Below, piece after piece: positions 8,254 to 17,500 of a stretch of DNA of 36,196 bases. Below the pieces are notes generated by a model, which worked only from the letters and a program-made list of their open reading frames with translations, was not told the origin of the DNA and made no database searches. Within the stretch, counting starts at the first letter, position 1. Each line of letters begins with the position of its first letter. Made by a program: the position numbers and the translations under genes. This DNA is from Chitinophagaceae bacterium (GTDB taxonomy: Bacteria; Bacteroidota; Bacteroidia; Chitinophagales; Chitinophagaceae), in the NCBI GenBank assembly GCA_016787125.1, contig JAEUVM010000027.1, positions 1 to 36,196 of the forward strand, written 5' to 3'.

Positions 8254-8281
8254 TGGTGTTGGTTATTGTTCTGCTGAAAAA

Positions 8282-9838
8282 TCAGAACAGGCTCTTGCGC
8301 CGGCCTCTTCCGCCCAATCCCAGTACACCCAGCAGTGTTCTGACGATAGTGTTGCCGGCAGTACGGGTCATGCTCTTAACCGTAGGGTTATCAAAAAAGC
8401 CTTTTTCTTTCTTGCCAGTAGTGGCTTTCTTTTCCTCCTTCTCTTCTGCTTCCTTTTGTTTATCCTCTTCATCGCGGCGGGCTGCATCTTCCAGTTTGCC
8501 GGTAAGGATTTCGTAAGCACTATGGCTGTCAATTACCTGGTTATATTTGGCGGCCAGTTTTGACTTGCCGACCAGTGTATCTATTTCTGTTTCTTCAAGT
8601 ATGTCCATGCGGCTTTGCGGCGGACGAACCATACAATGAACCAATGGCGTGGGAATACCTTTTTCGTTCAGGATGGTTACCAGGGCCTCGCCGGTACCCA
8701 GCTGGGTGATGAGGTCTTCTGTTTTATAAAAATCCGTTTCGGGATAGTTCTCAGCTGTTTGTTTGATCACTTTCCTGTCGGCGGCGGTAAAGGCCCGCAG
8801 CGCATGTTGTACTTTCAATCCCAATTGGGCCAGTACCGAAGCAGGCACATCCATCGGGTTTTGAGTGCAGAAATAAATACCGATGCCTTTAGAACGTATC
8901 AGTTTGATGATCGTTTCTATCTGCTGCAGCAATGCATCATTAGCTTCCTGGAAAATGAGGTGCGCCTCATCAATGAACATTACCAGCTTGGGCTTGTCCA
9001 TATCGCCTTCTTCCGGGCAGGTGGCATAAAGCTCGGCCAGCAATTGCAGCATGAAAGTAGAAAAAAGCTTGGGCCTGTCCTGCAGATCCGTTACCCGTAC
9101 GATAGAGATCATGCCCCGGCCATCATCGCTGATGCGCATGAGGTCATCCACTTCAAAACTTTTTTCGCCAAAGAAAACATCGGCGCCCTGCTGCTGCAGT
9201 TCGATCACCTTTCGCAGAATAGTGCCGGTGGAAGTGGTGGATATTTTGCCATAATCCTTTTCCAGTTCTGCTTTGCCTTCATCGCTTACAAACTGCAGCA
9301 CTTTGATAAAATCTTTCAGATCGAGCAGCGGCAGTTTTTTATCATCGCAATACTTAAATATCATGGCAACAAAGCCACCTTGCGTATCATTCAATCCCAG
9401 GATCTTTGAAAGCAGTACAGGGCCAAACTCGCTGACGGTAGCCCTCAGCCTCGCTCCTTTCTGGTTGCTGAGCGTCAGTAATTCCACCGGGTAGGCGGAT
9501 GGCTTATATTCAAGGCTTAGTTTCTGGCAGCGTTCCGTGATCCTGTCGTTCACTGTACCGGCAGCAGCCACTCCACTCAGGTCGCCTTTGATATCCATCA
9601 GCAATACCGGCACACTTGCATCACTCAATCCTTCGGCCAGCACCTGCAGTGTTTTTGTTTTACCGGTACCGGTAGCACCGGCAATCAGTCCGTGACGGTT
9701 CATCGTCTTCAGTGGTATCAGTACGTCGGCACCGCTTACAGAAGCGCCATCGAGCATACCACCTCCGATCTTGAAACATTCGCCTTTAAAAGTGTAACCG
9801 GTCTTTACCGTTTCCAGGAATTTTGCACTGTCTGCCAT
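8282..9838 (-). CDS. DUF853/YjgR family HerA-like ATPase
   Basis: A 518-residue ATPase of the HerA/FtsK superfamily, matching the DUF853 (YjgR) family over its full length. It has an N-terminal strand-rich segment, Walker A GATGTGKT (54-61), VLLMDIKGDLSG, Walker B LVMFIDEAHLIF (~285-296), a FCTQNPMDVPASVLAQLG sensor region and an Arg-containing ALRAFTAADRKVI segment. The last ~90 residues are a charged coiled-coil-like tail (DEEDKQKEAEEKEEKK) ending in a basic glycine-rich stretch. The family is widespread and its physiological role is poorly known; HerA itself works with NurA in DNA end processing, but no NurA-like gene is present here. It lies 26 bases after the secreted NTF2-like gene. Confidence 0.9.
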   Translation of the reverse strand: MADSAKFLETVKTGYTFKGECFKIGGGMLDGASVSGADVLIPLKTMNRHGLIAGATGTGKTKTLQVLAEGLSDASVPVLLMDIKGDLSGVAAAGTVNDRITERCQKLSLEYKPSAYPVELLTLSNQKGARLRATVSEFGPVLLSKILGLNDTQGGFVAMIFKYCDDKKLPLLDLKDFIKVLQFVSDEGKAELEKDYGKISTTSTGTILRKVIELQQQGADVFFGEKSFEVDDLMRISDDGRGMISIVRVTDLQDRPKLFSTFMLQLLAELYATCPEEGDMDKPKLVMFIDEAHLIFQEANDALLQQIETIIKLIRSKGIGIYFCTQNPMDVPASVLAQLGLKVQHALRAFTAADRKVIKQTAENYPETDFYKTEDLITQLGTGEALVTILNEKGIPTPLVHCMVRPPQSRMDILEETEIDTLVGKSKLAAKYNQVIDSHSAYEILTGKLEDAARRDEEDKQKEAEEKEEKKATTGKKEKGFFDNPTVKSMTRTAGNTIVRTLLGVLGLGGRGRRKSLF

Positions 9839-9864
9839 AGTATTTTTTATTGCTGTAAATGTAT

Positions 9865-10686
9865 CTAATACCGCACTACTTCCACGGCTATCTTCCAGCC
9901 TTTTTTTTCCCGGCGCCAGATGCGGAAGTAGTTTTCTCTTTTACCATTCAGTTCGGCCATTCCGTAGGTATAGCCCATGTCTTTTGCCGGTGATTCTCCC
10001 CATCCCGCAAAACTGTACCTGATCGCCGCCGGGGTTGAATCAATAAGTGCTTCTCTTTCTTCCGGGGTAACAGCCGGTAATGAACCATTGCGGCTGAGTA
10101 TACTATGTGCTGATAAAAATGCGCTGTATGCTTTCCCTTTACTTTTATGAAGCAGGTTATTCAAATTCCTGTCCGCATTGACCAGGAAAGCAATATGAGG
10201 TATCACTTTGGAGGAGTCAGGTATCTTTTCCGTTTCAATAATTGTTTCATTGGTACCTCCGGGAAGATTGTTGTCCGTACCATAATCAACAAGGAATTTC
10301 CACTGGCCGTTTTTGTTTTTGTACCAAATGGTGGTGTACTGCCCGGTGGCCACCACGGTATCATTGCGTGAAGGCTGAAAGGTCCATGGCCCCGTGGTAT
10401 AACCAAAGGTTCTGGAAAGTGAAATTTCAATATACTGTGGCTGCCATTTCAGTACGCCTGAATTCTTTTCCCTTTTTGCCCAATATTCAAGCGCCTTTAC
10501 TGGTTTTCCATTATCAAACATGATACTGTTGCTGTCAATCACCTGTAAAAAGGCTTCTTTAGTGCTGAAGGCTGAAGCATATGCGGCAAAGTCTTTCTCT
10601 GCCTTAATAATATCCGCTGCTCCTGTTTGTGCCTGTACCTGCTGCAGGAGCAGGATAATAACCGCCGTGAAGGTTGTTCTAATCAT
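9865..10686 (-). CDS. Secreted protein with two NTF2-like (DUF4440-type) domains
   Basis: A 273-residue protein with a signal peptide (TTFTAVIILLLQQVQAQ, cleavage near residue 20). Residues ~25-140 form an NTF2-like DUF4440-type domain: a helix IIKAEKDFAAYASAFSTKEAF, a SNSIMFDNGKPV strand and GQYTTIWYKNKNGQWKFLVDYG, the usual closing strands. Residues ~150-273 look like a second, more divergent copy, with a helix rich in charged residues and the ending ENYFRIWRREKKGWKIAVEVV. Proteins of this type are often periplasmic and of unknown activity. It starts 8 bases after the Cpn10-like gene and ends 26 bases before the DUF853 gene, so all three are probably transcribed together. Confidence 0.8.
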   Translation of the reverse strand: MIRTTFTAVIILLLQQVQAQTGAADIIKAEKDFAAYASAFSTKEAFLQVIDSNSIMFDNGKPVKALEYWAKREKNSGVLKWQPQYIEISLSRTFGYTTGPWTFQPSRNDTVVATGQYTTIWYKNKNGQWKFLVDYGTDNNLPGGTNETIIETEKIPDSSKVIPHIAFLVNADRNLNNLLHKSKGKAYSAFLSAHSILSRNGSLPAVTPEEREALIDSTPAAIRYSFAGWGESPAKDMGYTYGMAELNGKRENYFRIWRREKKGWKIAVEVVRY

Positions 10687-10694
10687 GCATTGTT

Positions 10695-11066
10695 TTAGAG
10701 TTCTTCTTCCCTTTCCAGCATCAGTATGGCGCTTTGGGGAACGATGAAGTATTTATCATTTTCGTAGATCACTTCAGTGGCGCCGCTGAGCAGGAAAATG
10801 GCCAGGTCACCTTCCTTAGCCTGTAAAGGCACATACTTTACTTTTTCTTCCTCGCCTTTCCACGACTCATCCTCCACCGGCATCGGTATGGCATAGCCAG
10901 GTCCGGTTTTGATCACATATCCCTGTTGTACCTTTTCCCTTTCCTGTACACCGGGAGGAAGATACAAACCACTCGCTGTACGTTCATCCGGACGGGAAGG
11001 TTTTATCAGCAACCGGTCGCCGATCACGATAAGTTTTTTCAAACGATTGTCCGGGGTGATATGCAT
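10695..11066 (-). CDS. Cpn10/GroES-like co-chaperone paralogue
   Basis: A member of the GroES/chaperonin-10 family. The motifs VIGDRLLIKPSRPDERTASG and LYLPPGVQEREKVQQGYVI match the family's N-terminal strands and mobile loop, and the C-terminal VPQSAILM matches the last strand. An insertion around MPVEDESWKGEEEKVKYV lies where GroES normally has a short connector. The ATG at 11066 gives 123 residues; the longer frame would need a TTG at 11093, so I reject it. No groEL is adjacent, so this is probably a paralogue rather than the housekeeping groES. It is the first gene of the minus-strand run. Confidence 0.8.
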   Translation of the reverse strand: MHITPDNRLKKLIVIGDRLLIKPSRPDERTASGLYLPPGVQEREKVQQGYVIKTGPGYAIPMPVEDESWKGEEEKVKYVPLQAKEGDLAIFLLSGATEVIYENDKYFIVPQSAILMLEREEEL

Positions 11067-11090
11067 GGCACAGTTTTTTATATACCTAAG

Positions 11091-11098
11091 CAAAAGTA
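11091..11098 (-). promoter_or_regulatory. Putative -7 promoter box for the Cpn10-like gene
   Basis: Read on the minus strand, this is TACTTTTG, a full match to the Bacteroidota -7 consensus TAnnTTTG. It lies 25 bases before the ATG at 11066. A T-run (TTTTT at 11116-11120) lies 17 bases upstream where a TTTG -33 box would be expected, so the -33 is weak. If real it would drive the whole minus-strand run. Confidence 0.4.
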
Positions 11099-11206
11099 GA
11101 GCACAAAGGCGTTGGAAAAACGGTGTTTTAACAAAATATTCGAGCCGGATACTTGAACCCCCGAAATGCTTTAACTTTATTTGTCACCATATAAAAATCA
11201 CCAGAC

Positions 11207-11911
11207 ATGGACACCAAGAAACCCAAAATTCTCCTGTGCGAAGACGATACAAATCTCGGAAGTGTGCTGAAGAATTATCTAGAACTGAACGATTATGATG
11301 TTATCCTGGAAAGAGATGGCCGCCTGGGCCTTGCAGCTTTTCAGCGTGAAAAATTTGACCTCTGCCTGCTCGACGTAATGATGCCCAACATGGACGGGTT
11401 TACCCTGGCCGAAGAAATTCGTGATGTTGACCCCGACATACCCCTCTTCTTCCTCAGCGCCAAAACGATGAAGGAAGATGTGATACAGGGCTATAAACTC
11501 GGCGCTGACGATTACATCACCAAACCGTTTGACAGCGAAGTGCTCCTGCTGAAAATAAAAGCCATCCTGAAAAGAAACGAAGAGCAGAATAAGGAAAGTG
11601 AGAATATGGAGTTTGACCTTGCCAGCTATCACTTCAACCCCAAGCTGCGTCAGCTCTCACACAGTGGGATCACTCAAACACTTTCTCCCAAAGAGAATGA
11701 ATTACTGAAATTGCTGTCCGAGCACCTGAACGATCTGCTTCCCAGGGAGCAAGCCCTGAAGAGAATCTGGGGCAGCGACACCTACTTCAATGGCCGCAGT
11801 ATGGATGTGTATATTGCCAAACTGAGAAAGTACCTGAAAGATGATCCCCGTATAGAGATCGTGAATATTCACGGAAACGGCTTCAGGCTGGTGGTGCAGG
11901 GAAGTTTATAG
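11207..11911 (+). CDS. OmpR-family response regulator
   Basis: A 234-residue two-component regulator. The receiver domain (residues ~7-120) has the acidic pair D13/D14, the phospho-acceptor D56 in CLLDVMMP, S84 in the FFLSAK switch position and K106 in the DYITKPF loop. The C-terminal winged helix-turn-helix (~135-230) shows LSPKENELLKLL, then REQALKRIWG and SMDVYIAKLRKYL, with the final GFRLV hairpin. Bacteroidota RprY-like regulators look the same. The partner histidine kinase is not nearby, so it is an orphan in this window. It is divergent from the Cpn10-like gene and followed at once by a strong terminator, so it is probably monocistronic. Confidence 0.93.
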   Translation: MDTKKPKILLCEDDTNLGSVLKNYLELNDYDVILERDGRLGLAAFQREKFDLCLLDVMMPNMDGFTLAEEIRDVDPDIPLFFLSAKTMKEDVIQGYKLGADDYITKPFDSEVLLLKIKAILKRNEEQNKESENMEFDLASYHFNPKLRQLSHSGITQTLSPKENELLKLLSEHLNDLLPREQALKRIWGSDTYFNGRSMDVYIAKLRKYLKDDPRIEIVNIHGNGFRLVVQGSL

Positions 11912-11952
11912 GTTGTAAGTGATGAGTTTTAAGTTGTAAGTTATAAGTAGCA

Positions 11953-11989
11953 GGGTGTATGGGGTTGTCAAACCTTATACACCCTTTTT
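11953..11989 (+). terminator. Rho-independent terminator of the response-regulator gene
   Basis: A 14-base-pair stem: GGGTGTAT (11953-11960) pairs with ATACACCC (11977-11984), extended inward by two G-U, two G-C and two T-A pairs around a GTCA loop. A TTTTT run follows at 11985-11989. It lies 42 bases downstream of the regulator stop. The other strand has no matching T-run, so it probably works mainly in the plus direction, although the hairpin could also slow transcription past the end of ruvB. Confidence 0.85.
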
Positions 11990-12005
11990 ACATCCATGCA
12001 TTTTC

Positions 12006-13040
12006 TTAACTGCTGAATAAAGTGCCTGTGCTGCCTGGCGGTAGTTTCTTTCCGAGGTGTTCGTAAGCTTTTGAAGTTACCTCTCTGCCTCTCGGCGTTC
12101 GCTGAATAAATCCTTCCTGGATCAGAAATGGTTCATATACCTCCTCCAGCGTTCCGGCCTCTTCTCCCACTGCTGTGGCGATAGTGGTGATACCTACCGG
12201 ACCTCCTTTGAATTTGTCAATGATGGTGGAAAGGATGCGGTTATCCATATCATCCAGTCCGTGTTCATCCACATTCAGTGCCTTGAGTGCATGCTGGGTA
12301 ATGCCAAGATCAATATTGCCATCGTTCAACACCTGTGCAAAATCTCTCACCCTTCGCAGCAGTCCGTTGGCGATACGTGGTGTGCCGCGGCTTCGGCGGC
12401 CGATCTCATCCACGGCTTGTGCCGAAATCTTTGTGCCCAGTATAGAAGCAGACCGAAGGATGATCTTGTTCAGCACATCTGCACGGTAATATTCCAGCCT
12501 TGACTTGATGGCAAAGCGGGATAAAAGCGGTGCGGTAAGCAACCCGCTTCTTGTAGTGGCTCCTATCAATGTAAAAGGGTTCAGGTTGATTTGAATACTG
12601 CGGGCATTAGGTCCGCTGTCGATCATGATGTCAATTCGGTAATCTTCCATCGCTGCATACAGGTATTCTTCCACCACAGTGCTGAGGCGGTGTATCTCAT
12701 CTATAAAAAGCACATCATTCGCTTCCAGACCGGTAAGCAGGCCGGCCAGGTCGCCGGGTTTTTCAATTACAGGCCCCGATGTTTCTTTGATATTAACACC
12801 CAGTTCATTGGCCACAATCCTTGAAAGAGTTGTTTTACCTAAACCCGGAGGGCCGTGAAATAGCACATGGTCAAGTGCTTCTCCCCTGATCTTTGCTGCT
12901 TTGATAAAAATGCGGAGATTCTCAATCACCTGTTCCTGCCCGGCAAAATCAGCAATCTGTGCAGGTCGTATTGAATTCTCAAACTGCACATCTGCTGCTG
13001 AAAGATTTTCCTTCTGATTATTCAGGTTGGGATTGGACAT
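12006..13040 (-). CDS. ruvB: Holliday junction branch migration helicase RuvB
   Basis: A 344-residue AAA+ motor, the normal length for RuvB, which works with RuvA to migrate Holliday junctions in recombinational repair. Motifs are the N-terminal [17 protein letters not shown], Walker A GPPGLGKT (63-70), Walker B DEIH (114-117), [17 protein letters not shown] with the sensor 1/arginine-finger region, and the sensor 2 [16 protein letters not shown]. The C-terminal winged helix carries [15 protein letters not shown] and the ending [12 protein letters not shown]. ruvA and ruvC are not beside it, as is usual in Bacteroidota. It is convergent with the response regulator and divergent from the F420-reductase-like gene, with 57 bases between starts. 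Confidence 0.97.
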   Translation of the reverse strand: MSNPNLNNQKENLSAADVQFENSIRPAQIADFAGQEQVIENLRIFIKAAKIRGEALDHVLFHGPPGLGKTTLSRIVANELGVNIKETSGPVIEKPGDLAGLLTGLEANDVLFIDEIHRLSTVVEEYLYAAMEDYRIDIMIDSGPNARSIQINLNPFTLIGATTRSGLLTAPLLSRFAIKSRLEYYRADVLNKIILRSASILGTKISAQAVDEIGRRSRGTPRIANGLLRRVRDFAQVLNDGNIDLGITQHALKALNVDEHGLDDMDNRILSTIIDKFKGGPVGITTIATAVGEEAGTLEEVYEPFLIQEGFIQRTPRGREVTSKAYEHLGKKLPPGSTGTLFSS

Positions 13041-13097
13041 GAACTTTTTTTATGAATATTTGTAAAGCTAATTATTAAAAAACAAAATCACCTTACT

Positions 13098-13745
13098 ATG
13101 AAAATTGGAATCCTTGGTTCTGGTATCGTTGGACAAGTGCTTTGTAAAGCCTTCAGCAAAGAAGGTCATGAGGTACAAATGGGCACCCGTAATCCGCAGA
13201 AAGAAGAAGTGGTAAAATTCATCGAAGCCAATCCCGGTATCCTCAGCGGAACTTTTGCCGAAACCGCCGCTGCTGCTGAACTTATCGTACTGGCTACCGG
13301 TGGCTCCGTAACCGAAGATGCAGTGAAGCTTGCCGGTATTGAGAATTTTTCTGGCAAAACAGTTATTGATGCCACTAACCCCATTGCACCATCAGCCCCC
13401 GTTAATGGCGTGTTGCAGTTCTTCACTGGCCCCAATGAATCATTGATGGAACGGTTGCAGGCTCTTTTGCCTGATGCACGCCTGGTAAAGGCTTTCAACT
13501 GTGTTGGTAATGCCCTGATGTATAAACCAGTACTGGCCGGCGGCCCTCCCACCATGTTTATCGCCGGCAATAACGATGAAGCTAAAAAAACAGTAACCGG
13601 CATTCTCTCTTCCTTTGGCTGGGAAACAGAGGATATGGGTAAAGCGGAAGCTGCCCGGGCTATTGAACCGCTCTGTATTTTATGGTGCATTCCCGGTTTT
13701 GTACGCAACTCCTGGATGCATGCTTTTAAATTGCTGAAAGCATAA
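13098..13745 (+). CDS. F420-dependent NADP reductase-like NAD(P)-binding protein
   Basis: A 215-residue Rossmann protein. It starts with KIGILGSGIVGQVL, a GxGxxG dinucleotide-binding motif at residues 7-12, followed by a strand ending VQMGTRNP, where the TRNP loop is typical of NADP-binding F420 oxidoreductase-like proteins (PF03807). ELIVLATGG, KTVIDATNPI and LVKAFNCVGN are the further family signatures. Whether F420 is used is unclear, since Bacteroidota generally lack it; NADP(H) with an unknown substrate is more likely. It stands alone: divergent from ruvB and convergent with the M23 peptidase gene, 12 bases apart. Confidence 0.85.
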   Translation: MKIGILGSGIVGQVLCKAFSKEGHEVQMGTRNPQKEEVVKFIEANPGILSGTFAETAAAAELIVLATGGSVTEDAVKLAGIENFSGKTVIDATNPIAPSAPVNGVLQFFTGPNESLMERLQALLPDARLVKAFNCVGNALMYKPVLAGGPPTMFIAGNNDEAKKTVTGILSSFGWETEDMGKAEAARAIEPLCILWCIPGFVRNSWMHAFKLLKA

Positions 13746-13757
13746 ACGGCGAAACAT

Positions 13758-14459
13758 TCATCCAAGACAATCGTACTGCAGAATAAGATTGGGATCCGGA
13801 CAGTTGGCCATGTACTTTTCTTTTTTTGAAAACCTGCACACACCTGGGTAGTCGCCAGACCAGCCCTCTATGTCTGCTATTACCTGGAAATGCAGGTGTG
13901 GCGGCCAATGACCATTTTCTTCCGGCATTCCGAACGATGCAAAGGTGTGACCGGCTGTTATCAAATCCCCTTCACTGATATGTTCAATGGATGATTTACT
14001 TAAATGTCCGTAAAGGGTAAAAAAAGTTAAATGCTGCAAAGTGTGCGACAAGATGATGGTGGCGCCATAATCGCCATACCGGTCATTAAATGCAAAACTA
14101 TGAACAGTACCTTCCAGCGGAGCCATTACCGGCGTTCCGGCCGGGCCCCATATATCAACTCCGAGATGAAAACGGCGGGGTTCTTCACCCGGATTCTTGC
14201 CGTCAAACACACTGCTTACCTGGTATACGGTCCGGTGTTCTGCATAGCCTCCCACACCATAGCGGGCATCAGCCTCTGCCAGTTTTTTATTTATATAAAA
14301 TGAAAAACGGTGGATATCCTCAAGCACGTCAATGGTAAGTTCCTTGTTGGCAGCGGTAAAATCAAGCGGCAACAGTTTGTCAGCAGCCGGCTCATACGGC
14401 ACAACAGAATGGAAGTAAGGCTGGAACTGCAACAGGTTTTCAATCAAGGAAGCTGGCAT
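13758..14459 (-). CDS. M23 family metallopeptidase (LytM/peptidoglycan endopeptidase-like)
   Basis: A 233-residue protein with a C-terminal M23 domain (~residues 80-210). The zinc ligands are visible: H98 and D102 in RFHLGVDIWGPAG, and H190 in PPHLHFQ, with H188 and the catalytic-type H152 in LYGHLS. Family members cut peptide cross-links in peptidoglycan. There is no signal peptide or membrane segment at the N-terminus, so either it acts in the cytoplasm or export is non-standard. The ~75-residue N-terminal region is not recognised. It is separated from the upstream P-domain gene by a terminator and is convergent with the F420-reductase-like gene. Confidence 0.87.
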   Translation of the reverse strand: MPASLIENLLQFQPYFHSVVPYEPAADKLLPLDFTAANKELTIDVLEDIHRFSFYINKKLAEADARYGVGGYAEHRTVYQVSSVFDGKNPGEEPRRFHLGVDIWGPAGTPVMAPLEGTVHSFAFNDRYGDYGATIILSHTLQHLTFFTLYGHLSKSSIEHISEGDLITAGHTFASFGMPEENGHWPPHLHFQVIADIEGWSGDYPGVCRFSKKEKYMANCPDPNLILQYDCLG

Positions 14460-14484
14460 ATGTTGCTTTTGACCATGAATTTAT

Positions 14485-14519
14485 TAAATAAAAAAGGCAC
14501 CCTTTCCAGGATGCCTTTT
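14485..14519 (-). terminator. Terminator of the P-domain T9SS gene
   Basis: An 8-base-pair stem of AAAAGGCA (14492-14499) and TGCCTTTT (14512-14519), extended by an inner CCT/AGG pairing across a single mismatch with a TTCC loop. Read on the minus strand it is followed by TTTTTTATTTAA, a good T-run. It lies 18 bases downstream of the stop at 14537. The TTTT on the other side makes it possibly bidirectional. Confidence 0.8.
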
Positions 14520-14536
14520 CAGTATTTCATTGATTA

Positions 14537-17500
14537 TTATTTGGCGATCACCACAGGGAATGTCTTCTCTGAAGTTCTTACACCATCATCGTAATAAACT
14601 TTTACCATATAAGTGCCGGAAGGCAGGTTGGTCAGATCTACCGGAATCACACGGCCATATACCAGGCCGCTGTAAACCGGTGAACTTACCGCATCATTCA
14701 CCACAGAACCATTCACCACCTGTCCTACGGAATTATACACCCGCATACCAACATAGTTGTACAGGGTACTGTTCATCTTGATAAAGAACTGTCCGCTGTT
14801 CGGGTTCGGGTAAAGCAATACACCGTTTTCGCTCAGCAGCCTCATCCTTTCAGGACAATCCTCCACACGGGCAGTGGTGGTGGCGCTGGCTGTACAACCG
14901 GCAGCATTGGTATACGTATACGTAAGTGTATAGGTACCCACCGCTGTGGCAGCCGGTACAAAGTTGAAACCAGATACGCCGATACCGCTCCAGCTTCCGC
15001 CAACGGGTAAGCCGGACAGTGGCACCAGGGTATCGCTTATGCAAATGCGTGTGCTGCTAAGTGAAGTAACTGTTACAGTAGGCAGTGCATTCACCGTAAG
15101 TGTGGCTGTGCCGGAAGTAACGTTCTGTCCGCAACTGTTCGTCACAATACAACGGTAGCGGGTATTATTCAGAGCCGTGGTGGCTGCTGTAATGGTATAA
15201 GTCGGGGTAAATGATCCGCCTGTAGTCAGGTTGGTCCAGGTGGCACCGCCATCTGTACTGATCTGCCACTGGTAAATTGTTGGTGCAGGAATACCTGTTG
15301 CTGCAACAGTAAAGCTGGCATTGGCGCCTGCACAAATTGTTACGTTGGCAGGGTTGGTGGTAATAGTGGGCGGTGTGGCCACAACCAGCGTTACTGCGTT
15401 TGAAGTTTGCGAAGGAGCACAAACACCTGACACCACCACACGGAAGCGATAGTTGGTCATCGCTGTTGTTACATTGGTGATCAGCAGGTTGGCGGTAGTG
15501 GTACCGAAATAAGGCGGAGCACTTGCCAGGTTTGTATACGTGGTACCACCATCGGTACTGATCTGCCACTGGTAAGTAAGTCCTGTACCGGTAGCTCCTA
15601 CTGAATAGGTAACATTAAAGCCGGGACAAACAGGTGCCGCCAGAGCAGCAGGCTGTGAAGTAATAGCCGGTAACTGATTCACGGTAAGTGTGATGGAAGA
15701 ACTTCCCACACAACCGGCAGCACTGGTGCTGGTGGCAGTATAGGTTCTTGTTACAGTTGGCTTTGCCCAAACCACGCTAACCGGTGTTCCGGTGTAGGGT
15801 ATGGTGGCAGCTGCATCTGTATAGAGGTCAGTGATCGGGCTGAACACCACCAAACCGGCCGGGGTAACAGTTGTACCCAGTTGCATGATAGTACCGGCAC
15901 AGAAAGTGGTGGGGCTGGCAGTAGAAATAATGAGGGAGAAGCGGCGCATTGAGCCAACATCTATACCGGCATTATCACTTACGTTCAGGTTCCAGTTTCC
16001 GTTCGGGCTCACACCATCAAAAGCTGACAACGGGTTATCAGGAGCAAAGTTTCCGGAAAGGAATTGGCCTGTAACACTTGTAACAGTTGCCAGGGATGGG
16101 AATCCGCCATCGTCATCCAGCAGGGTGGCACAGATATTTTCCCTTGTACCGCCTCTTCTGTTCATCACATTCACTGTAGTGGCGGTAGGTGAGGTCAGTC
16201 TGAAAATCAGATCACCGATAAATGTATGGTTCATGGCAGAACTTGTATTACCAACGGTGGCATTACAGGTTCCGGCAGGGTCTGTATCAAACCTGAAGTT
16301 AACATCCGTAATCGTACCGGTAAGACCGGTTACATTCAGCGGGATATTTACACCAGCCGGTGTATTATCAGGTACAGCCACCGCAGGGCCTGTATAGCTT
16401 ACTGTCGTAACAGTACCGCCCGGAATGATCGTAACAGCCGGTATCGGGTTAACGGTTACAGTAACCGGTGTGGTAACAGAACAGCCTGTAACATCTGTTG
16501 ATGTAAGGTTGAAGTTATGTGTGCCTGCAGGCAGGTTCGTTACGTTGAAGCTGGCATTTGAATTATTCGGTCCTGTTGGCGGGTTCTGCACGATCGTACC
16601 GGGGCCGGTAAGGGCATGCGTATAGTTACCGGCAGTTACGCCAAGAATAGACCAGTCAACCAGTTCGCCCAGGTCCGCACCGGCACGATCAGAAATATTC
16701 AGCGTCCAGGTACCGGCACCATTACAGGGGAATGTAAAGCCGGCCCAGTTATGTGCTGCGCCTGCAGTATTGGAAGGTCTGTAGGTACCTGCTGCAATAA
16801 AACCGGGTCCTACATTGGTTTCGGGTATTACGGTAGCTCCGGCCAGGTCAAAGGTGTACACAGCAGGAGGTGGTGTTGTGGCATTTGTAGTACCCAGGTT
16901 GTCAGAGTTGCCGGCTGCACCAGGTGGCACACCAGGCCTGTCAAACAGGAAGGTGGTGCCACAAGGGCTGGTAAGTGTGAATATAAGGTCACCCACCCAG
17001 CTATGACGGGCATTGATACGGACACGAAGATCGCCGGCCGCAGCAAAGTTAGTACCGGAAGGAAGTGTCAGCGTGGTATTTACACCTGCGATGTTGTTGT
17101 CAGGGATGGCGAGATTTATTGCACCCGAAGAAGCCAGCACTCCCACTCCGCCGGTGGTAACACCACCAGATACGGTGCCGGTGATATTAGTGGCAAGTGG
17201 TGCACAGCCGGTAGCCGGCGTTGCCAGTACATTCGAGTGAACCGGTCTGTTTACGTTCAGGGCAAATTCTGCTGTTGTTGCATTGCCTCCGCCGTTGGCA
17301 CAGGTTACGGTACAAACATAGAAGCGGTTAACACCTGCAGCACCGGTATAGGTACTGTTCGTGGCACCGGCAATATTCGTATAAGGACCACCTGAAGTGG
17401 GTGATGATTTCCATTGGAAACTGATACCGGTAACACCTGTGGTGAAACCAGTCAAAGTAAGTGTTACGTTGGTACCGGCACAAATAGTAGCCGAAGGACC

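Noticed and set aside
8615-9409. 264-codon plus-strand open frame
   Set aside because: It is antisense to the well-supported DUF853 ATPase gene, and its translation has no recognisable motif.
6184-9838. Anti-phage defence island built on the STAND and HerA-like ATPases
   Set aside because: No nuclease, Sir2, TIR or other effector domain is seen, the DUF853 family is not the HerA-NurA or HerA-Sir2 type, and the neighbours are not defence genes.
11912-11952. Short TAAGTT-type repeats downstream of the response regulator
   Set aside because: Too short and imperfect to call a repeat element; low-complexity sequence of this kind is common between Bacteroidota genes.
13166-13843. 225-codon minus-strand open frame
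   Set aside because: It is antisense to the F420-reductase-like gene, which has an intact dinucleotide-binding motif.
16616-17395. 259-codon plus-strand open frame
   Set aside because: It is antisense to the P-domain gene; its Cys/Gly/Thr-rich composition reflects the opposite strand's biased codons.
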